A model generated the notes under the pieces. The model did not search any database, was not told the origin of the DNA, and was given only the letters and a program-made list of their open reading frames with translations. Below, piece by piece: positions 16,094-22,434 of a DNA stretch of 32,663 nucleotides; positions within the stretch are counted from its first letter, which is position 1, and every line of letters begins with the position of its first letter. The position numbers were made by a program, and so were the translations under genes. The stretch lies in contig MHDZ01000018.1 in NCBI GenBank assembly GCA_001805055.1, positions 1-32,663 on the forward strand, read 5' to 3'. Source of the DNA: Nitrospirae bacterium GWC2_57_13. Its GTDB lineage: Bacteria > Nitrospirota > UBA9217.

Positions 16094-16163
16094 TGCATAG
16101 AGCATAGAGCAAAGCGCATAGCGTTTATAACCCTCTGCTCCATGCGCCATGCCCTCTGCGCGT
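16094..16163. repeat. Dispersed GCATAG/CTCTCTGC hairpin repeat, copy 2
   Basis: Left arm GCATAGAGCATAGAGC and a further GCATAG; right arm CTCTGCTCCATGCGCCATGC followed by CCTCTGCG, with a linker of about 10 nt. The arms are largely complementary, so this copy can fold into a longer hairpin than copies 1 and 3. Confidence 0.65.
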
Positions 16164-16170
16164 TCACATT

Positions 16171-16191
16171 ATATCCGTGTTTATCCGTGTT
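16171..16191. repeat. Tandem ATCCGTGTT repeat
   Basis: Two adjacent copies of the 10-mer TATCCGTGTT. Its complement and variants appear at 6833-6852 and 21846-21874. Confidence 0.5.
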
Positions 16192-16263
16192 AACCCCGTC
16201 AGAAAGTGCTTTTTTCTAACGGGGTAAATCCATGGCCAAATGCTTTTCCCAGGATGACCAAAA

Positions 16264-17829
16264 CTATCCCAATCGTATTTTTTTGGTCCTGATGAAATCC
16301 AGGTCCGTGGAAAACAGGTCCCTGATGTCCTGGATCCCCAGGGCCACCATGGCCATACGGTCAAGGCCGAGCCCCCAGGCGATCACGGGAACGGTCACGC
16401 CGAGCGGCGCGGTCACCTCAGGCCGGAATATGCCGGCGCCGCCCAGCTCCATCCACCCCAGTTCAGGGTGCCGGACGTGCAGTTCCACCGACGGCTCGGT
16501 AAAGGGAAAATAGGCGGGCCTGAACTGGAATTCCCCTGCCCCGGCGATCTCCTTGCCGAAGAGCTGCAGCAGCCCGAGCAGCGCCCGAAAATTGATGTTC
16601 TCTCCCAGCACGATCCCCTCGACCTGGTAGAAATCCGGCGCATGGGTCGCGTCCACGGCATCGTAGCGAAAGCACCGGGCAATGGAGAAGTATTTGCCGG
16701 GCACCTTCGGGCCCGAGCCGAGGGTACGGGCCGACACGGCCGTGCCCTGGCTGCGGAGGATCAGCCTCTTGGCCCGCTCAATGTCGAAGTCATAGCGCCA
16801 GCCTGTGGAACCGGTCTTGCCGCCGTTCTTGTGCGCTGCAGCGACCTGTTTGCCAAAGGGCTCCTCGATCTTCCCGCAGTGCGTGGGGTCTTTCACAAAA
16901 TAGACGTCATGGATGTTGCGGGCAGGATGGAACTGCGGCATGAACAGCGCATCCATGTCCCAGAATTCGTTCTCCACAAGGGGGCCGCGCATTTCCTCAA
17001 ATCCCATGCCGATGAACTTGTACTTCACGAAATCAAGGAACTCCCGATAGGGATGTTTTCTGCCGATGCCGATGCGTGGCGGGCTGAGCGAGATGTTGTA
17101 GGCGCGGAACTTCTTCTGCTTCCAGGAGCCGGTCTTGAGCATCTCCGGCGTGAGGGCGGACACCTCATCAGCGGTGGTCCCGCGTTGCTGTAAAAGCCGA
17201 ACAACGGTCGCCCCTTCCTTTGACAGGCCGTAGGACCGTTCCTTTTTTTCAGTGATCCGGAAGATGCCCTTGGATTTGCCCCGTTTGTGATAGTTTGCCT
17301 GGATGGCAGCCTGCTGGTCGGAAGGAAAATCGGCAAGATCAGCCTGATCCTTTGCAGCCACTGCTGAGATCAGGTCGGCAAGAAATTGATAGGGCGCCAC
17401 ATCGGGGCTTTCATTCAGGGCCAGAACACCGCCGGAAACGATCCGGACCACTGCCGCTTCCTTCAACGCGCCGACGGCAGAACTCACTTCCGAAGGGTCC
17501 AGACCCCAGGATTGCAGGATGTCCTTGACCGTGATCTGCTTCCCCTCGCGAAGGGCCGTGATGATCCGCAACTCAGGGACGCCCTGTTCCCGGTAGACAG
17601 TACCCGTCTCGGTAAGGGAAACAAGGGAGGTGACGCGTTCGCCGGTGATAGTAAGCAGGCCTTTTGACTGGAGCCATCCGGCAGCCATATCAAGCCGCGA
17701 TTCATCAAGGCCCGAAGCGGCCATGATCTCCGGCGTGGTGCGACTTTCACGTTCCGCAAAGCTCGCAAGGAACTTGATCTCGAGCGGGTGGAGGCTTTCG
17801 ATAAGTTGTGAATGTTCGGTGGGCGTCAT
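16264..17829 (-). CDS. pheS: Phenylalanine-tRNA ligase alpha subunit, archaeal/eukaryotic type
   Basis: Catalytic alpha chain of PheRS. The 521-residue product is far longer than bacterial PheS (about 340). Its N-terminal half (about 1-230) holds several small winged-helix-like repeats (EIKFLASFAERESRTTPEIM, then IITALREGKQITVKDILQ, then SYGLSKEGATVVRLLQQRG), as in archaeal and cytosolic enzymes. The class II catalytic core follows: motif 1 region HPYREFLDFVKYKFIGMGFEE, HPARNIHDVYF, motif 2 (KYFSIARCFRYDAVDATHAP, FYQVEG) and motif 3 (LGGAGIFRPEV, AWGLGLDRMAMV). A TTGACA promoter lies directly upstream. Together with pheT this shows that this bacterium, at least at this locus, carries the archaeal-type enzyme. 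Confidence 0.95.
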   Translation of the reverse strand: MTPTEHSQLIESLHPLEIKFLASFAERESRTTPEIMAASGLDESRLDMAAGWLQSKGLLTITGERVTSLVSLTETGTVYREQGVPELRIITALREGKQITVKDILQSWGLDPSEVSSAVGALKEAAVVRIVSGGVLALNESPDVAPYQFLADLISAVAAKDQADLADFPSDQQAAIQANYHKRGKSKGIFRITEKKERSYGLSKEGATVVRLLQQRGTTADEVSALTPEMLKTGSWKQKKFRAYNISLSPPRIGIGRKHPYREFLDFVKYKFIGMGFEEMRGPLVENEFWDMDALFMPQFHPARNIHDVYFVKDPTHCGKIEEPFGKQVAAAHKNGGKTGSTGWRYDFDIERAKRLILRSQGTAVSARTLGSGPKVPGKYFSIARCFRYDAVDATHAPDFYQVEGIVLGENINFRALLGLLQLFGKEIAGAGEFQFRPAYFPFTEPSVELHVRHPELGWMELGGAGIFRPEVTAPLGVTVPVIAWGLGLDRMAMVALGIQDIRDLFSTDLDFIRTKKIRLG

Positions 17830-17843
17830 AGGAATCGCCGTTT

Positions 17844-17872
17844 AGATTACTGATAACCGCGGATTTTGTCAA
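17844..17872 (-). promoter_or_regulatory. Predicted sigma70-type promoter of pheS
   Basis: Minus-strand -35 TTGACA (17867-17872) and -10 TAATCT (17844-17849) are 17 nt apart, giving a very short leader before the ATG at 17829. The remaining gap up to the divergent gene (to 18147) holds a 7-bp inverted repeat (17989-17995 with 18003-18009) and no gene that I can support. Confidence 0.55.
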
Positions 17873-18112
17873 GAAAAAACAGGCTGATGCCCCTTTTGGA
17901 GCGTCCTTTTTCGAGGTTGACCCCGTTGCCGCCTATTTTTGAGGAAGAGACAAGGCATTCAGCTGCGCCGGCTCAGGCAAGCAGCGCATTTCCGCGCGTT
18001 CTGCGGAAACTCCTGTTCCGCGACTTCCTGAAAGGCCGGTAAAAAGATTCTTCAGCATTAAATTCATGCGATTGATGCGCTTCCGAGCACATGAGTTTCT
18101 GCAACAACGGGG

Positions 18113-18141
18113 TTGACGAGGAAGGATCAGTATGTTACTGT
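18113..18141 (+). promoter_or_regulatory. Predicted promoter ending at the start codon of the DUF6941-like gene
   Basis: -35 TTGACG (18113-18118) and -10 TACTGT (18136-18141) are 17 nt apart, with TGT before the -10 (extended type). The expected start near 18148 is the A of the ATG, so the transcript may be leaderless. Confidence 0.45.
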
Positions 18142-18147
18142 GAAAAC

Positions 18148-18558
18148 ATGTCGATGAAAAAAACGAGACCGCATCTTTCCTACACCCTGCTCTGTGATGA
18201 TGTCCGCCAGGAAATGGGCGGCAAGTTCAGTCTCATGGGGCTCTTCGAGACCATCTATGCCAACTCCTTTCCCGCTGTGCATCCGCGCTTTGCCATTGTG
18301 AACGAATGGTCCGGCGGCAAGGGGGAGTTCCTGGTCACGATCAGACTGTTGTCTCCTGACCGGGAGCAGGTGCTTTCAGAATCAGAGGCCACGATCACGC
18401 TGTTCTCGGAAACCCAGCGGCACCGCGACATCTCCATCCGGTTCAATTCCACCTTTCCCGCAGCCGGCACTTATTGGATAGAGCACCGCATCGATAATGA
18501 GGTTATCGGAGAAACGTCTCTGTCCGTACAGCAGGTGAACAAGCAGAACGTTCACTGA
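18148..18558 (+). CDS. Conserved protein resembling the DUF6941 family
   Basis: A soluble protein of 136 residues from the ATG at 18148 (134 if the second ATG at 18154 is used). The sequence RPHLSYTLLCDDVRQEMGGKFSLMGLFETIYA followed by FPAVHPRFAIVNEWSGG recalls a conserved bacterial family of unknown function that I place, from memory, as DUF6941. The rest looks like a beta-rich single domain with alternating strands (GEFLVTIRLLSPDREQVLSE and GTYWIEHRIDNEVIGETSL). There is no signal peptide, membrane helix or catalytic motif. The frame extends upstream to 18091, but the promoter-like sequence lies inside that part, so it is left out. It is divergent from pheS and convergent with the SPOR gene. 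Function unknown. Confidence 0.75.
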   Translation: MSMKKTRPHLSYTLLCDDVRQEMGGKFSLMGLFETIYANSFPAVHPRFAIVNEWSGGKGEFLVTIRLLSPDREQVLSESEATITLFSETQRHRDISIRFNSTFPAAGTYWIEHRIDNEVIGETSLSVQQVNKQNVH

Positions 18559-18584
18559 GAGAGCCGGTCCCCTTCAGAACGAGC

Positions 18585-18599
18585 CACGCGCCTCGCGTG
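18585..18599. terminator. Small stem-loop between convergent genes
   Basis: CACGCG-CCT-CGCGTG is a perfect 6-bp inverted repeat in the 51-nt gap between convergent stops at 18558 and 18610. It could serve both directions as a weak terminator; no long T-run is present. Confidence 0.35.
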
Positions 18600-18609
18600 A
18601 TATTCCTGT

Positions 18610-19251
18610 CTATTCCGACGTGACCAACGGCTGCAGCCCTTCCTTTGCGCGAAGCTGGCCGGCAAGCCGGTCTGCCGAGGCCTTGTTCGTGAAACTGCCG
18701 AGCCGTACGCGGTACCATACCCCCTTGTCGGCCAGATCAGTGGACACGATGAACGCCGCGTATCCGAGCTTTTTCATCTTTTTCACTTCTTCATCTGCCA
18801 TTTCCCTCTCAGGGTAGGAAGCAACCTGCACGGTGAACCGCTGACCGTCTGCTTGGGCGGGCGCAGGCGCGGGCGTCGGTGCGGGTTTACTTTTTTTCAC
18901 TTCAGCAACAGGCTCCTGCTTCCTGAGACGCTCAACTGCGTCTTTGCGGGCCGGCGGGTCAGGGTCCTTCTTGGGGGCGGGCTTCTCCGTCTCCTGGGCC
19001 TTCGGTTTCAGGTTAAGCGAAACGGTCCGGTCCTCCTTCTCCGTCAATGACTTATAAAAGGTAAACTCCTCGGCCTTGGGAATATAGGGCTTTGCCGCCT
19101 CAGGCAGCGGCGGGAGCGTATCGATCTGAACTCCCGACTTTGTCTGGTACTTCCCCACATAATAGCCCAGAAAGAAAAACCCGACCATGAAGGCGACGCC
19201 CACAGGGAGCACCACGAGTTTCGAGAGGATACCGCCGCGCTGGTTATTCAT
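18610..19251 (-). CDS. SPOR-domain membrane protein
   Basis: Single-pass inner-membrane protein of 213 residues, probably binding denuded septal peptidoglycan during cell division. A membrane helix lies at about 10-30 (LVVLPVGVAFMVGFFFLGYY). A long Pro/Lys/Ala-rich spacer follows, with a PAPTPAPAPAQA stretch, and then a C-terminal SPOR domain (about 137-213: RFTVQVASYPEREMADEEVK, and WYRVRLGSFTNKASADRLAG). The ATG at 19251 is preferred because AAGGGAAGGG lies directly upstream; the frame extends to 19323 over GC hairpins. This layout matches FtsN/DedD-like proteins in general; which one cannot be decided. It follows queA on the same strand. Confidence 0.88.
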   Translation of the reverse strand: MNNQRGGILSKLVVLPVGVAFMVGFFFLGYYVGKYQTKSGVQIDTLPPLPEAAKPYIPKAEEFTFYKSLTEKEDRTVSLNLKPKAQETEKPAPKKDPDPPARKDAVERLRKQEPVAEVKKSKPAPTPAPAPAQADGQRFTVQVASYPEREMADEEVKKMKKLGYAAFIVSTDLADKGVWYRVRLGSFTNKASADRLAGQLRAKEGLQPLVTSE

Positions 19252-19288
19252 AACCCTTCCCTTGTTCCTCTTCCGTATTTTGGACCGA

Positions 19289-19330
19289 GGGGACCGCGTC
19301 CCCGTGGCGCTACGTCCCGCCATCGGCGGG
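19289..19330. repeat. Two tandem GC-rich perfect hairpins between queA and the SPOR gene
   Basis: GGGGAC-CGC-GTCCCC (19289-19303) and CCCGCC-ATC-GGCGGG (19316-19330) are each perfect 6-bp stems with 3-nt loops, 12 nt apart. No T-tract follows. They resemble REP-type intergenic palindromes and could stabilise or separate the two mRNAs. Confidence 0.5.
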
Positions 19331-19343
19331 GCTTGCTCCAGAA

Positions 19344-20387
19344 TTAACTGATCAACATGGCGTCGCCGTAACTGAAAAAACGATACTTCTTCGCTACAGC
19401 TTCCTGATAGGCCGCCAGCACGGATTCACGGCCTGCAAAGGCCGACACGAGCAGCAGCAGCGTTGACTTGGGAAGATGAAAATTTGTAATGAGTCCGTCG
19501 GTGATCTTAAAGGTGAAACCCGGATAGATATACAAGCTGGAGCTGCCTCTCCCTGCAGCAATGCGCCCATCAGGCCCTGCGGCGGTCTCGATGGTCCGCA
19601 CGCTCGTTGTGCCTACAGCGATGACCCTCCGTCCCTCTGACCTGGCGCTGTTGATCGCCACCGCAGTCTCCTGCGGCACCTCATAGGACTCCGAGAACAT
19701 CCTGTGCTCAGCAACCCGTTCGCACCGCACGGGCAGGAATGTTCCCGGCCCCACGTGCAGAGTGACCGAAGCCATCTGCACGCCCTGCTGTTTCAGGGTC
19801 TCGATGAGCCCTTCGGTAAAATGCAGCCCAGCCGTGGGGGCCGCCACAGCACCCGGCTGGGATGCGAAGACCGTCTGATACCGTTCCTGATCGCCGGTCC
19901 GGGGCTCTCGTTTGATATAGGGAGGCAGAGGCGTCTTACCCAGAGACGGAAGAAGGTCCCGAATATTGCCGGTACAGTGGAACCGCACAGTTGACAACCC
20001 GTCGTCACCCTGAGACAGAACCTCCGCTTCAACGCCCTCGTCAATGACCAGCCTCTTCCCCCTTGCAGGCGGTGCTTTCACCAGGGCTTGCCATACATTG
20101 GGATCCTGCTCCGCCAGCAGGAACACCTCTGCCTTGCCGCCGCCGGGCTTCCGCGCTGGAAGCCGGCAGGAGAAGACCTTCGTATTGTTCACAATGAGAA
20201 GATCTCCGTCCTGCAGAAGCTCCAGGATGTCATGGAACCGATGATGTTCGATCCGTCCTGAGGAACGTCCCAGGACCAGCAAGCGGGACTGATCTCTTGC
20301 AGGCAGGGGTTCCTGGGCGATCAGCGCTTCCGGAAGGTCATAATCAAAATCGGAGAGAAGAAGATGTTCGGCTGCCTCAGTGATCAT
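19344..20387 (-). CDS. queA: S-adenosylmethionine:tRNA ribosyltransferase-isomerase QueA
   Basis: Queuosine biosynthesis enzyme: it moves and rearranges the ribosyl group of S-adenosylmethionine onto preQ1 at position 34 of tRNA, giving epoxyqueuosine. The 347-residue product is of normal length and has the family landmarks: LSDFDYDLPEALIAQEPLPARDQSRLLVL at the N-terminus, LLIVNNTKVFSCRLPARK, PLPPYIKRE, RYQTVFASQPGAVAAPTAGLHFT, LHVGPGTFLPV, the block GTTSVRTIE, YIYPGFTFKITDGLITNFHLPKSTLLLLVSAF and a C-terminal FFSYGDAMLI. The ATG at 20387 has GAGG only about 2 nt upstream, and a promoter-like -10 lies 7 nt upstream, so the mRNA may start at or near the AUG. No other queuosine gene is in the window. 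Confidence 0.96.
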   Translation of the reverse strand: MITEAAEHLLLSDFDYDLPEALIAQEPLPARDQSRLLVLGRSSGRIEHHRFHDILELLQDGDLLIVNNTKVFSCRLPARKPGGGKAEVFLLAEQDPNVWQALVKAPPARGKRLVIDEGVEAEVLSQGDDGLSTVRFHCTGNIRDLLPSLGKTPLPPYIKREPRTGDQERYQTVFASQPGAVAAPTAGLHFTEGLIETLKQQGVQMASVTLHVGPGTFLPVRCERVAEHRMFSESYEVPQETAVAINSARSEGRRVIAVGTTSVRTIETAAGPDGRIAAGRGSSSLYIYPGFTFKITDGLITNFHLPKSTLLLLVSAFAGRESVLAAYQEAVAKKYRFFSYGDAMLIS

Positions 20388-20393
20388 GCCTCA

Positions 20394-20423
20394 ATACTAC
20401 CATAGCGCGGCCTTTGGTCGCAA
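20394..20423 (-). promoter_or_regulatory. Predicted promoter adjacent to the queA start codon
   Basis: Minus-strand -35 TTGCGA (20418-20423) and extended -10 TGG-TAGTAT (-10 at 20394-20399) are 18 nt apart. The start site predicted 7 nt downstream coincides with the queA ATG. The AT-rich run upstream (about 20421-20466) contains repeated AATTG words. Confidence 0.4.
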
Positions 20424-20520
20424 TTGATAATTGAAAATTGGAAATATCAAATTGTACATTTGAGGTATGACCGCAATCTTTAGATTCGCGCGGCCATGTC
20501 AAGTCTTGCGGAAAAATACC

Positions 20521-20559
20521 AAGGGACAGTCCCCTTTGCTTCCAGGGGGACTGTCCCTT
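20521..20559 (-). terminator. 14-bp perfect hairpin directly after the TPR-metallopeptidase gene
   Basis: AAGGGACAGTCCCC (20521-20534) is perfectly complementary to 20546-20559 with an 11-nt loop. It abuts the stop codon at 20560-20562. On the minus strand GGTATTTTT follows, so it can act as a terminator. The GGGACAG/CTGTCCC words also resemble REP-type repeats, and the same GGGACAG word ends the arms of the pilY1 terminator. Confidence 0.65.
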
Positions 20560-21702
20560 CTATTCCAGGGAGCGCTTCCAGCCGCGCTCAAAATCCTCAT
20601 AGGACAGCAGCAGGCCGCGGTCCAATGACCGGCCTGTATCAGCGCCGGCGGCAAGCTCATCCAGCACTGCCTTTACGCGGTACATACCGTATCGATCCAC
20701 CATGTGGCGCACAGCCGAGAGGCTGAAGAGATATGCGTAAGCGGCATCAGAACCGCCCAATCCCATGAAGGACCCCTCGAGGGCGCTGAGGCGGGGCAAT
20801 TTCCCGTCACGGGCAATGCGGCGCAGGGCCTCCTGCTGGGCTGCGGTGATCTCAGGCCCCTCGAAATACTGGGCCAGGCCTTCGTTCAGCCACGCAGGCA
20901 CACGGGGCGTGATGCTCCGGACTGCCGCGTGGGTATATTCGTGATACAAAAGCCGCCTGAGCCCCGGGGTTTCCTGCTCGATGCCTGCGATGGGAATGCG
21001 TATCTTGCCGTCAAAGATCCCGCCGCTCCAGCCCGGCGCGTCGGTCACGTCACGGAACTGCTGGTCGGAATAGAGAATAACCTGGACCTCCCGGGAAGGA
21101 TAATACGACAGCTCCCTCCCGACAGCGCTGTAAGCGTCCTCGAGGATCCGCAGAATGATGCGGCCCGCCGCTATCTTTTCGCGCCCCTCGTACTTGACGA
21201 GGAAGTGACTGGTCACATCGCGGTTGAAATCCTTCTCGGCACGATGCTCCTTCCTGATGCGGTCAAGCCGGGCGCGCAGCTTCTCATCACCGGGATTCAG
21301 CTCCACAGCCTTTTCCCAGTATCCTGCCGCGCGCTCAAGATCGTCATTCCGGTAGGAAAGCTCACCCAGCACCTGGAAGGCCGTGGTCTCCCGGGGATTC
21401 AGTTCGATCACGCGCGAAAGCTCTTGTTCGGCCAGCCGGTCCTCGCGCAGGTGAAAATAGGCAAGCCCCAGGCCGAAGCGCCCTGCAGGGTCGTCGCCCT
21501 TGAGCCGCACGGCTTCTTCAAAGGCTGACCGCGCCGCGCCATACTCTCCCTTCTGGAGCTCGGCGGCGCCGGCAGCGATCAGCTTGTTATAGGACTGCTG
21601 CGCCGGCGCAGTGCACGGGACGAACAGCAATACCGTCAGAATGCTGAAAGCGAAGAGGCACGCGGCCTTATGAAGCATAGTGCTGTTAATGAATACCATC
21701 AT
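20560..21702 (-). CDS. Secreted TPR protein with gluzincin-type metallopeptidase domain
   Basis: A 380-residue exported protein. The N-terminal signal sequence (hydrophobic 15-28, likely cleaved after APA) is followed by about three TPR units (about 38-140, e.g. GAARSAFEEAVRLKGDDPAG, NPRETTAFQVLGELSYRNDD). After them comes a peptidase-like domain with the zinc motif HEYTH (H254, E255, H258) and a downstream WLNEGLAQYFEG whose E274 would be the third ligand. This arrangement fits the peptidase MA-like family of TPR proteins, common in deltaproteobacteria and Nitrospirota; substrates are unknown. Two adjacent ATG codons (21702, 21699) follow CAGGGTGA; a third at 21678 would still leave the signal sequence intact. 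A strong hairpin sits right after the stop. Confidence 0.85.
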   Translation of the reverse strand: MMVFINSTMLHKAACLFAFSILTVLLFVPCTAPAQQSYNKLIAAGAAELQKGEYGAARSAFEEAVRLKGDDPAGRFGLGLAYFHLREDRLAEQELSRVIELNPRETTAFQVLGELSYRNDDLERAAGYWEKAVELNPGDEKLRARLDRIRKEHRAEKDFNRDVTSHFLVKYEGREKIAAGRIILRILEDAYSAVGRELSYYPSREVQVILYSDQQFRDVTDAPGWSGGIFDGKIRIPIAGIEQETPGLRRLLYHEYTHAAVRSITPRVPAWLNEGLAQYFEGPEITAAQQEALRRIARDGKLPRLSALEGSFMGLGGSDAAYAYLFSLSAVRHMVDRYGMYRVKAVLDELAAGADTGRSLDRGLLLSYEDFERGWKRSLE

Positions 21703-21725
21703 TCACCCTGGAAACAACAGTGGGA

Positions 21726-21874
21726 CGCGGATTCACTCCGCTGAAAATAAGAAACTTCTATCGGGGTAAACGCGGATTTCCGCTGATCAATCCAGGAATT
21801 CAGCCGGAAGCTGCCGTCACCCCAACTGTGCTTCTTTTTCGGGTTTTATCCGCTGTTATCCGATCTTATCCGCG
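21726..21874. repeat. Intergenic repeat block of CGCGGATT/CCGCTGA and TTATCCG words
   Basis: CGCGGATT followed by CCGCTGA occurs twice (about 21726-21742 and 21771-21785). TTATCCG then occurs three times at 21846-21872. These are variants of the ATCCGTG words at 6833 and 16171. The surrounding gap 21703-21949 contains no gene I can support. Confidence 0.45.
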
Positions 21875-21949
21875 GCCACATGCTCTTTTCAGGTTCATGC
21901 ATTTGTACGTTTACGTTCAACAGCATGGGGGAAGCGGAACAGCACTGTT

Positions 21950-22348
21950 TCAGCCCGCTACGACCTTTACATACACGCGCCGCTCCCGGGGGCCGTCGAA
22001 CTCGCAGAAAAAGACGGCCTGCCAGGTGCCGAGCATCAGCCTCCCCTCCTCAACGATCACGGCTTTCGACACGCCGATGACCGAGGACTTGATATGGGCC
22101 GCCGAGTTGCCTTCCGTGTGGCCGTAGTTGTCGTCAAAGGGGATCACCTTGTTCAGCTCCTTCAGGATGTCCCTGCCCACGTTCGGGTCCGTGTTCTCAT
22201 TGATCATGATCGCCGAGGTGGTGTGCGGCACATAGATATGGCAGATACCTGAGCGCACGCTGCTCTCGCCCACGATTCTCTGCACCGACTGCGTGATGTC
22301 GAGGATCTCCGTCTTGGACTTCGTCTTCACGAGCACCTGTTTGACCAT
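21950..22348 (-). CDS. yjbQ: YjbQ/UPF0047 family protein
   Basis: A small conserved cytoplasmic protein, 132 residues. Family hallmarks are present: GICHIYVPHTTSAIMINENT, a central DNYGHTEGNSAAHIKSSVIG carrying conserved His residues, and the C-terminal GRLMLGTWQAVFFCEFDGPR. Members are annotated as secondary thiamine-phosphate synthase because of a weak in-vitro activity; the physiological role is unsettled. The start at 22348 is firmly supported by GGAGG 7 nt upstream. It follows the Na/Pi-cotransporter-like gene (86 nt gap with a 12-bp palindrome at 22387-22398) on the same strand, without any obvious functional link. Confidence 0.93.
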   Translation of the reverse strand: MVKQVLVKTKSKTEILDITQSVQRIVGESSVRSGICHIYVPHTTSAIMINENTDPNVGRDILKELNKVIPFDDNYGHTEGNSAAHIKSSVIGVSKAVIVEEGRLMLGTWQAVFFCEFDGPRERRVYVKVVAG

Positions 22349-22434
22349 TCTCTGCCTCCTCTGATAAATTCCGGGGTGAATGCCGGGAAGCCGGCTTCGC
22401 AGATCCGCTGTCGGTAATTCCTCTCAACCTGCGA

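Larger units (their letters stand above)
15995..16226. repeat. Repeat-filled pheS-pheT gap
   Basis: Several unrelated repeat types are stacked here. An A-rich word run resembling AAATCCCAAAAAACAAAACC occupies about 15995-16036. The GCATAG hairpin copy and the ATCCGTGTT pair follow (listed separately). A stem-loop then pairs ACCCCGT (16193-16199) with ACGGGGT (16219-16225) around a loop containing a T6 run. No gene is visible in 15987-16263. Confidence 0.55.
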
